Source: Amblyornis subalaris
Taxonomy: Eukaryota > Chordata > Aves > Passeriformes > Ptilonorhynchidae
Direction of reading: 5' to 3'
Length of the DNA: 64,000 nucleotides
Assembly (NCBI GenBank): GCA_018881555.1
Contig: JACAXG010000028.1
Location: 2,655,143-2,719,142, forward strand
The notes beneath the pieces are model-generated. The model saw nothing but the letters and a program-made list of their open reading frames with translations, was not told the origin of the DNA and did not search any database. Shown here one piece after another: positions 26,935 through 48,285 of the stretch. The position numbers and the translations under genes were made by a program. Numbering within the stretch: the stretch's first letter is position 1; each line of letters starts with the position of its first letter.

Positions 26935-27125
26935 AGTAAGCTGGTCCTGGATCAGTGGAATGCTCGAGGAGGTGGTGGAGTTCCCATCCCTGGAAGTGTC
27001 CAAGGAATGACTGGATGTGGCACGCAGTGCTCTGGGCTGGCTGACAAGGTGGGGGTCGGTCACAGGTTGGACTTGATGATCTTTGAGGTCTTTTCCAATC
27101 TCAGTGATTCTCTGATTCTGTGATG
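26935..27125 (+). mobile_element. CR1 LINE 3' fragment, different subfamily
   Basis: Shows 'ggtggtggagttcccatccc', 'tggaagtgtccaaggaatga', 'ggttggacttgatgatcttt', 'gaggtcttttccaatctcag' and the terminal 'gattctctgattctgtgatg'. The tail wording differs from the preceding copy, so this is a second, independent insertion. It ends about 145 bp before the coding exon's splice acceptor. Confidence 0.9.
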
Positions 27126-27298
27126 CAGTGGAGTCGTGCTGGTTCCTTAGGCTGAGCTTAAGGCCAGCAGCTCCCGGAGGGATTCAGAACAGGACTGGCA
27201 CCAGTGAGAGGGCTGAGAGGTGCCGTGATATCCCTTGTGCTGATCGTGTGCTCTCTCCCCGGCTGCAGGAGGCCTGGCGGGTGTGCTGAGCCCTCACT

Positions 27299-36086
<8,788 letters not shown>

Positions 36087-37460
36087 AGGTGCCCAACCTC
36101 CCCTGCTGCCTTCAGAGAAGGGCAGGGAACCCTGGTTACCTCTGCTGAGCCTGCAGCATGTGCTTTAGGTGGATAGTGAAGCTTCATCACTATTCTCCTG
36201 GTCCTCAAACCAACTTGAAGAGTGACTTGAGTCTTTTCTACTTGCTGTGAGACTGGACTAATAAGTGCTAATACACAGTGCTGCTGTCTCTCCTGAAACT
36301 CAGCTCTCAATCTAGATGTGCACACTCAAGACTAAAACACAGCAACGCTCAAAGAATCAGCTGAATTAATTAAAATTCCATCCTGTCCTTATTAAGCATC
36401 ATGGTGTGGCAAGAGACCTCACCTTCAGATTCCTTGGCAAGACTCAAGATACCTGTGACAACATCCAGAACTCCTGGGAGTGTATATGGTTAATCTCACC
36501 AAATCCCACATAAATCTCCTAAATGCCTGAGAGAACAAGAACCAAAAATAGGAGACACGTCACAGGGTATGGATCACATGTAAATTATTTCAAACCACTT
36601 CATGCTCAGATTTAAGAGACTATTTTCTGCTGTAGCATAAGTCAGGATATCCCATGGGAGTCCTGTCACTCCTCTTTATTTATTTATATCTTAACTTGAG
36701 ACGGTTTTAGCATTTGCTTTGGAAATCTTGTCTGGGAGGGCGAATTGTAAAATAAGAAATCTCAAAATGCAGCCTGCTTGCCTCTCAGAGGGTAAAATAC
36801 TCGCCTTGTTTTGCCTGTGGTTGCAGAACTTCCAGGTAATGAAGATAACCTCACCAGGATAAGGTTCTCTTCTGTATTTTTTAGCTTCCTAATTAAGTTA
36901 AGCAGAAGAGATTCAACCTGTAGGTGCTCCCTTATATAACTCTATAGTAGCCATTTTTGCTTAATAGTTCATGGAAACATTGGTGCATTTTTTAATTACC
37001 TAACCAGATATTCCTTATCTGTACTGTAAGGAATCACTGTTTCTGTTGTGAAGTCTGAGGTTTATGTCTTTTTTTTTGTTTTTCTGGATCATTATTGGGA
37101 ACACTTGACGTTACCATAGACATTTTGAACAAGCTAAAGGCAGGTTTTACCCAGGTGACCTTCTACACTCACTCCAGCTCAGAGAGGATGTTCCAACTTG
37201 TCACGAGTTCTATTCTAATATATAAAATATGCAGGTTGATTTTTGTCTGGAACATCTGTAAAATGGAGACAGGCATTAAATCTCATAAGAGCTATTTTTG
37301 TAAAATGAACAAAGCCTGGTTTTGTGTTCATTTTCAATGTGTGTGTGTTGTGGTGGGGGAAACAGCAACTGATCCATGAAATTCCCACATCCTTAGCCTA
37401 GATCTAATGTACAGAATTTAATACAGATCTTTTCCTCTTAACTTTATAGTAGTTTCTTGT
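36087..37460 (+). other. FLCN 3' UTR (end uncertain)
   Basis: Follows the FLCN TAA at 36084-36086. No canonical AATAAA is seen in the first 1.4 kb. An ATTAAA at 37275-37280 is the best-placed candidate, which would give a UTR of about 1.2 kb; another ATTAAA lies at 36369-36374. No CR1 copy interrupts the stretch. The boundary is a guess. Confidence 0.45.
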
Positions 37461-38261
37461 AGACTGACCTAGTACCCTTTATTTTAAAACTATTCTGATC
37501 CAGTTCAGAGCTGTGTAATACAGCAGGTGTTTGGCATTTAGACCTTCTTGATTGCTGAACTGGTTTTATCTTTTAGAAAACAGCTCTCCCAAGCAATCCA
37601 GCATCAAAACCTGGTCTAGTGGTTTCTTCCAAAACAGCAAAGGTTGGTCACAAGGCTGAGTTTGAGGCTGTTGCTTCTCCCTTGCACTTGGTGAGTCATG
37701 CACGATGTCGATCCTCTCCATCCTGACCTGAACCAAGGCAGCCATCGACAACCAGGCTCAGTATTTGAGCCAGGGCAAGGAAACCACTAACACCACTTAC
37801 AAAATGCCCACAGGAAAGAAGGGGGAGAGCTGCCAAGCCAGTGAACACACGCCCCAGATGTGCTTGCCTGCCAGAACACATCTATCCGTGGGATTACCAA
37901 AGGACTGCCTGGGCAGGTTCCTGCAGGTGAGGCCGCGGGTGCTCCCTTTGCTGTCAGCGAGAGCTGGAATGTGCACAACTTAATTAACAAAAAAGTCATG
38001 TCTGCAGACATCTTTCACCACCCTCCTTCCCTCTAAACAATACGCCTTAGAGACAAACTGATTGAGGCAGGATAATTCCATATTCCAGTGTGATTTCTGC
38101 CTGGCTGAGTAGTGTGTACCTGGGAGCGAGGTGGGAGTGGCAGCGCTGCAGCTGCTGGGGGACAGACCCAGTGCTGGGTCACTGCTGGGTGCAGTTACAG
38201 ACAAAACCTTTTTGTACCTGTTCTGCCACCCCTGTCCCCTCAGCCAGGCAGGGTCCAGCCG
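37461..38261. other. FLCN-PLD6 spacer
   Basis: Nothing recognisable on either strand beyond short chance frames. It leads directly into a long CR1 copy. Confidence 0.45.
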
Positions 38262-38803
38262 GTGATTGTTCCCCTCTGTTCTGCCCTCATGAGACTCCAC
38301 CTGCAGTGCTGCCTCCAGCGTTGCCTCCAACATGTGGAGAACGTGGAGCTTCTGGAGCGAGTCCAGGCCGCAAAGATACTCCAAGGGCGGGAGCCCCTCT
38401 GCTCTGGAGCCAGGCTGGGAGAGCTGGGGCATTTACCTGGAGAAGAGAAGGTTCCAGCGAGACCTTAGAGCCCCTTCCAGTCCCTAAAAGGGGCTCCAGG
38501 AGAACTGGAGAGGGCCTTGGGACAAGGGATGGAGGGACAGGACAAGGGGGAATGGCTTCACACTGNCGTATGGCAGGGTTAGATGGGATATTGGGAAGCA
38601 ATCCTTCCCTGTGAGGGTGGGGAGGCCCTGGCACAGATTGCCCAGAGAAGCTGTGGCTGCCCCATNCCTGGAAGTGTTCAAGGCCAGGCTGGACGGGGCT
38701 TGGAGCAACCTGGGATAGTGGAAGGTGTTCCTGTCCATGGCAGGGGGTTGGAACAAGATGGTCTTTAAAGTCCCTTCCAACCCAAACTATTCTGTGATTA
38801 ATG
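38262..38803 (+). mobile_element. Longest CR1 LINE 3' fragment, just upstream of PLD6
   Basis: About 540 bp. It starts in the more 5' CR1 segment ('gagactccacctgcagtgct', 'ggagcttctggagcgagtcc') and runs through 'tacctggagaagagaaggtt', 'gaggccctggcacagattgc', 'gttcaaggccaggctggacg', 'aagtcccttccaacccaaac' to 'attctgtgatt'. Its 3' end is about 200 bp before the PLD6 ATG. Confidence 0.95.
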
Positions 38804-38814
38804 GATGCACCCAC

Positions 38815-39004
38815 GGCCGGCCTGCGTGGNGAAGGGTTCGGTGTCGGGGTTTCGGTGCCCTGGGAAGTGATCGGGTCCGGTCTTTCGGTGCCNGGGGAAC
38901 GTTCGCTGTCGATGTTTCGGTGTCGGGCCCAGCCCCGTGTGGAGGCCGCTCCGCCCCACAGGCCGCTCCCGCCTCTCCCGCGGCTGCGCGGGCCGGGCCG
39001 GGCC
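38815..39004 (+). promoter_or_regulatory. PLD6 CpG-rich promoter / 5' UTR
   Basis: Short CpG-dense stretch between the CR1 end and the PLD6 ATG, continuing into the very GC-rich first exon. It contains GC-box-like 'gctccgccccac' and no TATA box. The local 'ttcggtg' phrase recurs several times between 38838 and 38922. TSS position is not determinable. Confidence 0.55.
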
Positions 39005-39777
39005 ATGTGGGCAGCGGGGGCTGCGCGGGGCGCGGCGCTGGCCGCGGTGGCCGCGGTGACCGCGGTGGCCGCGCTGGCGGTGGCGGCCTGGCGGCGGCCC
39101 CGGGCCCGGCCCGTGCGGGAGGTGCTGTTCTTTCCCTCGCCGCCCTCCTGCATCGAGGCGCTGCTGGCCGAGGCGGCCGGGCCCGGGGCCCCCGCCCGGC
39201 CCTGCCCGTGCCCTCTGCCGAGCGGCGACACCGCCCTGAGCCGCCTCGTGCGCCGCCTGCTCTCCGCCCGCCGCTCGCTCGACCTCTGCCTCTTCTCCTT
39301 CTCCTGCCCGGACCTCGCCCGCATCGTCCAGTTCCTGCACCGCCGCGGGGTCCGCGTCCGCCTCGTCACCGACGCGCAGTACATGGAGCTGTACGGCTCC
39401 CAGATCGGCCGCCTGCGCCACGCGGGTGAGCGGGGATGCTCGGCATTGGGACGGATCCCGGGGTTCGGGTGGAGCCCGGCGGCGGGGCAGCCCCTCGGTG
39501 ACCCTGACCAGGTGTGTGTGTGTGTGTCTCCGCAGGGATCCAGGTGCGCCACGACCAGCACAGCGGGTACATGCACCACAAGTTCGCCATCGTGGACCAG
39601 AGGCTGCTCATCACAGGCTCCCTCAATTGGACCACCCAGGCCATCCAGAGCAACCGGGAGAATGTGCTGGTCGTGGAGGACGCCGAGTATGTGAAGGCTT
39701 ATCTGGATGAGTTTGAAAGAATTTGGGAAGAGTACAATCCTGCCAATTACAATTTTTTTCCCAAAGGCGGTAAATGA
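39005..39777 (+). CDS. PLD6: Mitochondrial cardiolipin hydrolase / Zucchini endonuclease (PLD6), complete, 2 exons
   Basis: MitoPLD sits in the outer mitochondrial membrane facing the cytosol, acts in primary piRNA 5'-end formation and is reported to hydrolyse cardiolipin to phosphatidic acid. Coding exons are 39005-39425 and 39536-39777, 663 bp, 220 aa (human 252; the C-terminal tail is shorter). Residues about 4-28 form an Ala/Val-rich membrane anchor followed by Arg-rich WRRPRARP. A Cys-containing segment ([14 protein letters not shown]) corresponds to the zinc-binding region of the family. [14 protein letters not shown] begins the PLD fold. The single HKD motif is MHHKFAIVD with His154, Lys156 and Asp161, followed by GSLNWTTQA, as expected for a homodimeric PLD. 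The intron is only 110 bp. The start is the first ATG, directly before the anchor. Confidence 0.96.
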
Positions 39778-41205
39778 TTGAGTTGCCTCATAGGNTTAGT
39801 GGAGCACATAACCCATAACACCCACAAATTTTATTACTATGTATCGACATCGTTGTTTTGTCCATCTGGGTGTAACTTCGGTAAACTTCTCCAGAGAAAT
39901 GAAGTGCTCTCTGCCCTAAAACGCCCCAGATCCCTTGCTATGGGTGATTCCTGNGCTAGAGGGAATGACCCAACTGTTCAGTTGTGAGGGTAACAGGGAT
40001 AGAGCTGCAATCGTAGTCATTAAAACTTTGGGCAGACTTGTTGCTGTGCCCTGGTGCAGACCAGGTGTGTTCATACTGTGCAGGGCACATGTTTAAATGG
40101 TGAAAGGAACATTCTCCAGCCTGGGATATGGAATGGAATTGTAGCCAATTCCAAATGGAATTGTAGCCCAAGGGCTCCTCTACACCAATAACTAAAGGAG
40201 TGATAAGAGGGCTACAGCAGGGTTAGAGTTTGTAGAGATGAAGCATCTCAGTTATATTTCTTGTTGGCGTTTATTGTTGAAAGTTTGTAAAAGGAAATTT
40301 TTGGGAAATGGCAAAAATTTCTAAGTTTGATTGTTGTACATGTTTCTTTCGGTTGAAGGTTAGCACAGCTCCAGTCTAAAAGCATGAGCACAAATAGTAA
40401 TGNCAGCTTCTCTTCCAGCAAGGAGGTGTAGGGGAGACTGGAAGGAAATGAGAGAAATGGTTCTTTGGGATCAGTGTTTGTCTGGAGAGGAAACACGGCA
40501 GGAGTTGGGCCACCCACTTCAGGAGAGGTCTGGAAACCCTTGTTCTTTTAGGTGTTGGGACACCTAAAATGTCATGGTCTGTGCCCTCACCTGGCAGCAC
40601 AGGGTGGGGACAGCAACGGGAAGGAAGTGACATCTCTGTCCCCCAGCTCAGGGTGGAACAAAGATGATGNAAACCTAAGCATTTCAAACTCTAAATAACC
40701 TGTGAGGATTGTTTTATACTGAATAGAAAGTGCCTTAGTATCTCTCAAAATGAAAAGAGGTTTTGATATTCTGTTACCAGTTTTGTTACCAATAGTGCTG
40801 CGATTGGCACTGTTAAATAAACCATGTTCACAGAAAACCTCAACCTCCTCGTCTGGCTTTTGCATTCCAATTCCTGTAGATCCTTATTAGGATATTTATG
40901 ATACATGGACATGACCAGATTGTAGATTTGTTCTGTTCTGAGAAAGTTTGCAGGGGGGAAAGAACACGATGTTACCTGTGGAGTAGCAACTACAGAAGCA
41001 CCTGGGGAAGGTCATTCTTTAGTAAATCCCATTCAGCAGCAATAGATTTAAACTACTTTATTATTGCTATTANAATGCTGCCTGTTGCATTTCCTTTTTG
41101 AAGNGTGACTATAAAAGCAAACATCTCCNTTCTTTTCANGCTCTGACCTCTGTCCTGTTCTTCCTTCTTTTTAGAAATAAACCCCTCACACACGGCATGC
41201 AAAGG
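39778..41205 (+). other. PLD6 3' UTR region with candidate polyadenylation signals
   Basis: Follows the PLD6 TGA. Plus-strand AATAAA hexamers lie at 40816-40821 and 41176-41181. A minus-strand AATAAA at 40270-40275 lies inside the same stretch, so the MPRIP transcript could also read in. No exon-like reading frame or CR1 element was seen. Confidence 0.45.
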
Positions 41206-44200
41206 GTGGTGCAAAAATAGTTTATTACCATATAGTTAATGTAAAGTTAGGTAATTATATTTACAAAGTAAAAATGATCAGCTACATCCAGGGGAGCCTA
41301 GCATGTCACACAAGGTTTGTAAGGAATAAATACAGTGAGAAAAAGTGATTTTTCTATTACAGTGAGCAGTTGGTCGGGAACGGTGGCTTTTAAAAAAGCA
41401 CTGAAATAAACTGGGAGTGGAAGGGAGAAGGGAAGGAGAGAGGAAAGNACACACAGAGAGATACAGGAGCCTCCCAAACCCTTCCCCTTTGCAGAGGGAA
41501 AAAAATGATGTGTGAGAGACCTGAGGCCGCAGCATCCCAGCATTGCCCGGGTCCCTCTGGCCCTGCCCCGATGCTGCTGGGCCACGTCACAGCTGGAGCT
41601 GAGGACTGGCTGCTGTGTCACAGCATCACAGAAATGACTCTGGGAAATGACTCCTTCACCCTTGGTGCTCACAGTCCCTCTGGGTTGTTNGCAGACACAG
41701 TGGCAGAGCACAGTGCCCAGATCTGACCCAGAATGGGTCCCCACCGGTCACAGGTCAGTTGGGTGAAGCTCTGCTCAGAGAGAGCCAAGGCCAAGCTGTT
41801 CTGAAGGCACTGGAGGAAGACTGACCATTAATAACTGAATGGCCAGTGCCACATCAGACACCACCCACAGCCTCACAGAGCTTCCTTTTCTCCCCCCAAA
41901 CCTCCATCCCTCCAAATGATTCTGTAAACTCTCAAGCCATCCAGAACTCCAGGTCCCAGGAGGGCGGACACGGGCCAAAGCCAGAGCATTCCTGCTTTCT
42001 GTTTACCATAGTCTACAGTATTTTACATGCTTTNCTTTCTCTAGATGAGAACAAACACTGAGTGTTCTTGTCCTGCACGCAGGGTGAAGAAAGCCTGAAG
42101 AAAATAATGGTAATTGCACCCATTATTTACGAGTTCGGGGCCAGCTGGGTGAGTTCAGTCGGTACCAACTTGTCAGGTTTCTCTAATAAATCCCACATGC
42201 TCTNTTTGTTCAGCAGCCTCACGCTGAGGCCGTTGCTCCCAGCCTGGTGCTCTCTGTTCCTGCAGCAGTGCCTTGGATCCATTTGTAAGAAGGGTTTTGT
42301 ACCACAGGCTCATGTGTGTTCCTCAGTAGTAACTACGTTTGAAGTTACACAGCGAGTTACAGCTCGCGGCCACNCTGCCGTGGGATGGGAGCCGGTGCAG
42401 TGGGGGCTGTTGCTCCCTTGGGAAGCCCAAGAGCATCCCAAATGTGCTGCACAAGGAAGTACAGCGTTACTGGTGCCTCCCAAACACGAGGGCTCTGTGC
42501 TCACTGCGACAGCCCCAGGTGGCTGAACAGGGAGAGCTGTGGCTCAGCAGGGAGTTGTTGCTGCTCTCTGTAACAGGTAACAGTTTGCACATGCACAGCG
42601 TTGATGCCACTACCAAACACGAGATTACTGAGTCCTCTGACTGGAAAAAAATAACCCAAACTTATAGCAAAGTAGGTTACAGTGGTCAAACAGACTGTAC
42701 ATAATCTTTGGACAGGTACTTTCAAAGCTAAAGGAGTAGATCAGCAGAAAAGGTTTTAAAAGGTATTTATAACAGTCCTCAATCCCAAAGAAAGGTTTAT
42801 CAGGGCAGATGGTGTGGGTTGGACACGTTACACTTGGTGCTCCTCTCCCAACCCACACGTGGGGCCTCTGTGCTAGAACAAGACTTAAAAATCAAAGCCA
42901 CAACTCAGTCAAAAAAGAGAACTCTCTGCTAACTGCTGAGGAATAAATATTTACACTGCATGCTTGGAATACTATACAGGTTTTAAATTACTTTGTTTTT
43001 TAAAAAAGAGAAGAATAACAAAGCTTTTTTACCTAAAAAGAAATGGAAAAAAATTACAGAGCAAAGGCAAACCACAGCGAGTGTGCGTGTGCTGGAGTGT
43101 CCACACCAAACTGAGTATCCAAACCAGGAAAAAATGCAAAGGTCTCATGGAAGTGCCATCAAGTAGAGTTGGTACAAAAGTGACGTATTTTGCAATATGA
43201 GGGGGTAGAGCTTTTTCTGCAGCCCAGTTCTCTGGTACTGAAAAAAAAGGGGACTTTTCTGGTTTGCAAGTCAGCACCAATTCTAAGCAATGCTAATTTT
43301 CAAGCAAATGAACACAATTTGCTTCTTTTTTTAATATGTGGGCGAAGAAAGGGTGACATTTAACGACGGATCCAGTCTGGCTCAGGGGAGATGGTGCAAA
43401 TGGGAGGAAAATTCTACTCAGGAAAAAATAACTTGGAAAAATTACTTGGAGCCAACGAGAAGACACCTGTGTCTGTGCCTTCACTGCACTTGACTTTTCC
43501 TAAGCCTCCCATTTCAGTGCTATCAATAGTGTGGAGTGGTGCAAAACCCAGCAGCTTGCCCACACATTTTCTAATTTAAATAGCCACTGATTAATCCTAA
43601 AAGATGGATGAAGCCTGGAGCAGGAAGAAGCAGGAGGATAACTAAGGACCATTGCTATGAGTAAAAAGACTTCCAGCTGGTTTTTCTGCAACCCCTTTAA
43701 TTTCAAGCACTGTGCTCTGCAGGTATATTTCAGTTTTGGGGTGTTTATTGGTGCTGAAGGTTCTTTTTCTTTACTGTGAGGGCAGGTAATGTGCTGCCTC
43801 TTGTCTTGGAGAGATGCTCAGAGTCAGCTACAGCATCCGAGACCATGACCACCATGTCCACTAAAGACCCCTAGCTTAGCAAGAAATATTTTAAACCCAC
43901 AAGTGCAGCAATGAGATTAATTAATTTGGCTCATTAGCCATGACAAGCCCTGGCAGCAGTGGCTGGTCCCTGTCCCCCCACACGCACCATGTTCCCCTGG
44001 CTGTTCTGCCACCCAGCACCTTTTATTTCAGCTATACCTGTTGTTAGTGCCAGGGTGGGGCTTTCTCCCAGAAAATCTGCCTGTTTTGCTTTTCTCAGCT
44101 ATCTGAAGGTCCAGAGAAGCCAGTCAATATGAATTAATAAAAGTTCCACAACAGGAAACCTGTGAGCAGCTGAGTGCCCAGAGCTGATCCTGTCCACGCA

Positions 44201-47200
44201 AAACCTCAATTCAAACTCTTTTACAGATATTTCAGGGAGTACATAAACAGGGGGAATGATGTGAAGACTGATATTTTCTGTACAATAAAGTAGAAAAAAC
44301 TAGAGGAAAGAGAGAAGAAAATCCAGCTTCATTCCTGATGCTGCTGGACCCTTGGCAGTGCCCCATCAGAGAGACACAAACCACAGTGCAGTGCCTCAGG
44401 TGGAGAACTGACAAAAGTGGCCAAGAGGTTTCTATAATCTCTTGCTTAGCACAGGGAAATGTCTACAGGAAAGGAGCAAGAGCTGTACAAGTTCCTGGGC
44501 TGTTTTCCCCCCCTCTAACCAGCAGTATAATTTTATATGTGTATAAATAAGAATATCCCCTGCCAGCCTCTCTTCCCAGGGTGATTGAGGGGTGGAGCAC
44601 AATCAGGAAGGACAGCTTTGGAGACTTTCCCTGTGTTCAGCACTGAGCTTTGCCAACATATGCAGAGCCTTACTGCCAATCCTCACCCCCTTTTTTTTGT
44701 TTTTAATCATATTAATGTATTTACAGATGCTGAGCCAAAAGCTGGGGATGATCTGCTCCGCCTGTGCCCTTCACTTGTCCAGCTGGTCTTTGCATTAAAA
44801 AATAAGAAATCCAGTGCTCTCACTAGGCTCAATACCTAGTCCCAGACAGGGCACTAAGCTGCAAGAGAGGATTTTTTGGTATGAGCAAGTGCACAGCAGA
44901 AAACCTCCATCCATGGGGAGCCTCACGGTGCCAGTGACACAATCCCATGCTGGAAAGGTCCCATCCTGTGTCCCCCACACCACCAATGAGCCAATGCAAA
45001 TAGCAAAGTACATGACTGCCAGTTCTCATGCTTGGAATTAGGGTTTCTGAGCCAATGGAGCATCCAGAGGCAAGGCAGGATTTGCTGGGGAATCTAAGAA
45101 AGGTCAGGGTCTACATGGCAAGATCAGCATGTTCTGCTCATTTGGCTAAAAAGGACAAAGTCCCATCATAAGTCTAGAGAAGAGGAGGAGGAGGGTGTTC
45201 TCCTGGAGCCAGTGACATCTTGGATGGGAAGAGCAATGACAATGACAAGGCCTCCATGCCATCCCAAATCCATGCTGCCTCCCACGGCCTCTGCCAGGAG
45301 ATGAGAGTTCACCACGGACCCAGAGCAGCTGGGGATGAAGAGTAAAGGTTATCCCAGCTGAGAGCTGGACAGATGACTTTGGATGGGACCAAGCCAGGCA
45401 CCAGGGCCAGGTGACCATCTCCAGATATGGTCAGAAAGGTGTGTCCAATCTATAAAGCAGTGGATGGAGTAACCTTCCCACCCAAGTAACAGCCCCAGTT
45501 TGGATGAACCTGGACCACAGCACTGCCATCTCTGCTGCTCCTGCCATCTGCTCTGCACCACCACACAGGTGGTGTCCCTGCTTTAACTTAAATACTGCCT
45601 TTAACCACTCAGAGATGCCACCCAGGTGTCACATTCCCAGCTGCTGTGAGCATGGGGACCTGAACACACCCTTCACCCACCTGTGAGGTGACACCAGACC
45701 CAGACCTGGCACTTCAGCTGAGAGCAAGATGCCAACAGGGAGAGAGAAGAGAGAGAAACCTGGACACAGCCAGTGACAAAGGATCCTCTTCTTTCAGAGG
45801 GGGATTTCTAAGCACAACACATGAGTGCTTGACCTGGAGAAGGCTGAATTTGGGAAAGGCTAAATCAGGAAGTGCTGCATTTGGATCTCCTCAGCTGGAA
45901 GGGAAGCAGGACCCACAGCCAAGGCTATAAAAAGCCCCTGCTAAGCATGACCATCACACACAGGTTTATCAACAGTCTGTGCTTTAGATGGCCATTCCCA
46001 GCTCGGTGTGGTTGGATCAGGTGTTTCCACAGCCNCAGGACAGTGCTGAGGTGACCATTTCCACTTCAGGGCTCCCCAGTTTGGACTCCCATCAAGCAGG
46101 TGAGCAGCTGATGATGAGCAGCCTTGGGCACACTGGTTCTTCTCTGGAGGGATGGAGGAGGGCCAAGGCAGCTGCTGACATGGATGAGAGCAAACCCCAG
46201 GAGCAGCACCGAGGCTCCTGGGAGTGGCTGGTTGGAGAGGTGCGCCAGGTGGGTCATGGAAGGTTCCTGGGTTCTCCAATGCTCGGGTATGGAAGTGCTG
46301 TGGTGAACTGGGATATGGCGAATGGCTGCACATCAACACATCTCAGAGGACACATCCTGCTGACGAGGGAAAGGCTTTGCATCCAAGTGGCTGAGCATCT
46401 TTCCTACCCTGCTCCCATCTCCAGGCCTTCCATGCACCCAGCAGGAATACGTGCTCTGTCCACTGCAGGGTGCTGGCATCTTGGCCGGGGACAAGTGGGG
46501 CTCCTGCGGGCAGGACTGGCTGCCAAGCGCTGCCAAGGATCCCCTGGGAGGTGCCAAGCTGGACACTTGGCCACAGTGAGGCCACACAAGCTGGACAAGA
46601 GCCTGACTCACACCGTGGTTCGATGACACAGTGTCCTGCTGAGGGTCTGGTGGCTGGAACAGAGATGCTGCTCTGAGGAAGATGAAGGCGACTCTCTGGC
46701 AGCCGCCACGGTCCAGACTGGCAGGACTGGACATGGCTTCACCAGCCCTGTGGGGCTGTGAGAGCTGCACTTGTACCACCCACCAGACCCAAAACCAGCA
46801 GGGAAACACTGGGAGCTGCAGCCTCAACCTCNGCTGAGTACCTGAAGGACAAGAGGAAACTCTGCTCCAGGTGAAGGTCAGGATATCTTTAACATCCCAG
46901 CCCAAAGCGATGCAAGTCACTCAGCACCTAACCAGGGCTGGGAAGCCAACGTGCTGGAGCGCTCCTTCAGCCCTGCAGATCAGAGAGGCAGGACCTGGGA
47001 TCTTTCCAGGTGGCATCTTGAAATTTAGCCTGGGATGAAGCCCCCACACCTGCAAAGCAGCACAGGCTTCTAGGAAGCCTCTGCTTAGCTGGCTCTGACC
47101 ATCTAGTGCTACCAGCTCCTCATCTCTTGGTTTCTATCCATTTATCAGCCTCACAGTGATAAATTGTATGTTTTAAATACAAAAGCTGTTAGGACTGAGA

Positions 47201-48285
47201 AGGTCTGAAGCACATACTGGTTTTGAGATTTTTATTTCAGGAAAAGATTAAAGAATTAAAATAGGAGCTGCCCTGCTGACAAGAAGAGTTGAATTCAAGA
47301 AGCTGGTAAAAAAGGAGCATTATATGCATTGAGCACTGTGCATTTTCAGTCAATATTGGCTCTACTTTCTACTCTACTTTCCTTTGACTAGGAAAAGGGA
47401 GTTTCACATGCGCACAGACCCTGGGATACACGGGATTCAATGAGAGGAAGGGAGTAACAGCAAAAAAAAAGAGAGTGCTGGGCTTGATCTAACAGAGGCA
47501 AGAAAGTGATCTTACAGCTCGGCCCCTGGAACACCAACTCCGACCACCAGCGAGACNGGAGCGAAGACGCGCCGACGGGGCCGGCTCGATGGTGCACTTC
47601 AGTAGCTGCAGCTCCCCATCCATAACCCCCTGGGCAGCCACCAAAGCTCGCCAGGCTTCGGTGGCACCTACATTCAGGATACGGCACAGTCACGGGGCAG
47701 GAGGATCACTTCTTGCATCCTTCTCCAGCGGGATGTCAGCGTTGTACCTCCAGGCTGCGGACGCCGGCACGGACTNGCGCTCCCCGACAGCTTCCCCCGG
47801 GCTTTCCCCCCTTGTAGGTGCAAGTAATGCAGTCGAGATCAATGGTTAGATCAGGCTCCTGGTGTGCTCTGAGCACTGGGTCTCTAGACAGCAGTAAGAG
47901 CTCGGTCTGGCCGACACCAGCCAGGCCCCGCTCGCTCTTCCCGACAGAGCTATAGCTTATTAACAGGCTACTGAGCCTTAATACTGACACTTAGTGTAAT
48001 GGTTTACAGTAAAGAAAGGATTCTCCTACAAAGCGCCATAGAGAGGGGGGAAAAAACACCCCACTCCAATCCCTTCCTCTCCCTCTCAAGAGTCTCTGGA
48101 GCATCTCACAAGCAGGGAAAGGAGCCGGGGAGGCGAGGGGGGGGCACCGCCACCGCGGCGCCGGGTCCCGTCGGGGCGTCAGGACGAACGACAGCGAGGA
48201 CATCGTAAGGAACGAGAGACAAACGGTGCTGGTGCTGTGCTGCCTCAAGCTGGGAGGTGCGCGTGGTCAAGCGGAGCGGGGAGAA
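41200..48285 (-). other. MPRIP 3' UTR (about 7 kb, end inferred)
   Basis: Follows the MPRIP TAG at 48286-48288. Minus-strand AATAAA hexamers include 47230 and 44028 areas and 41221-41226; the last is taken as the distal end because it faces the PLD6 signal at 41176. The stretch has no CR1 copy, whereas neighbouring introns have several, which fits exonic UTR. A CpG-rich patch spans about 47520-47810 and another 48120-48200. Open frames of up to about 210 codons show no family resemblance. UTR status is inferred; transcript data would decide. Confidence 0.5.

Noticed and set aside
38287..39579. 430-codon open frame on the minus strand opposite PLD6
   Set aside because: Antisense shadow of the GC-rich PLD6 first exon joined to CR1 sequence; no family resemblance.
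40126..40170. Short direct repeat 'atggaattgtagcc' in the PLD6 3' region
   Set aside because: Two copies about 23 bp apart only; a small local duplication without further structure.
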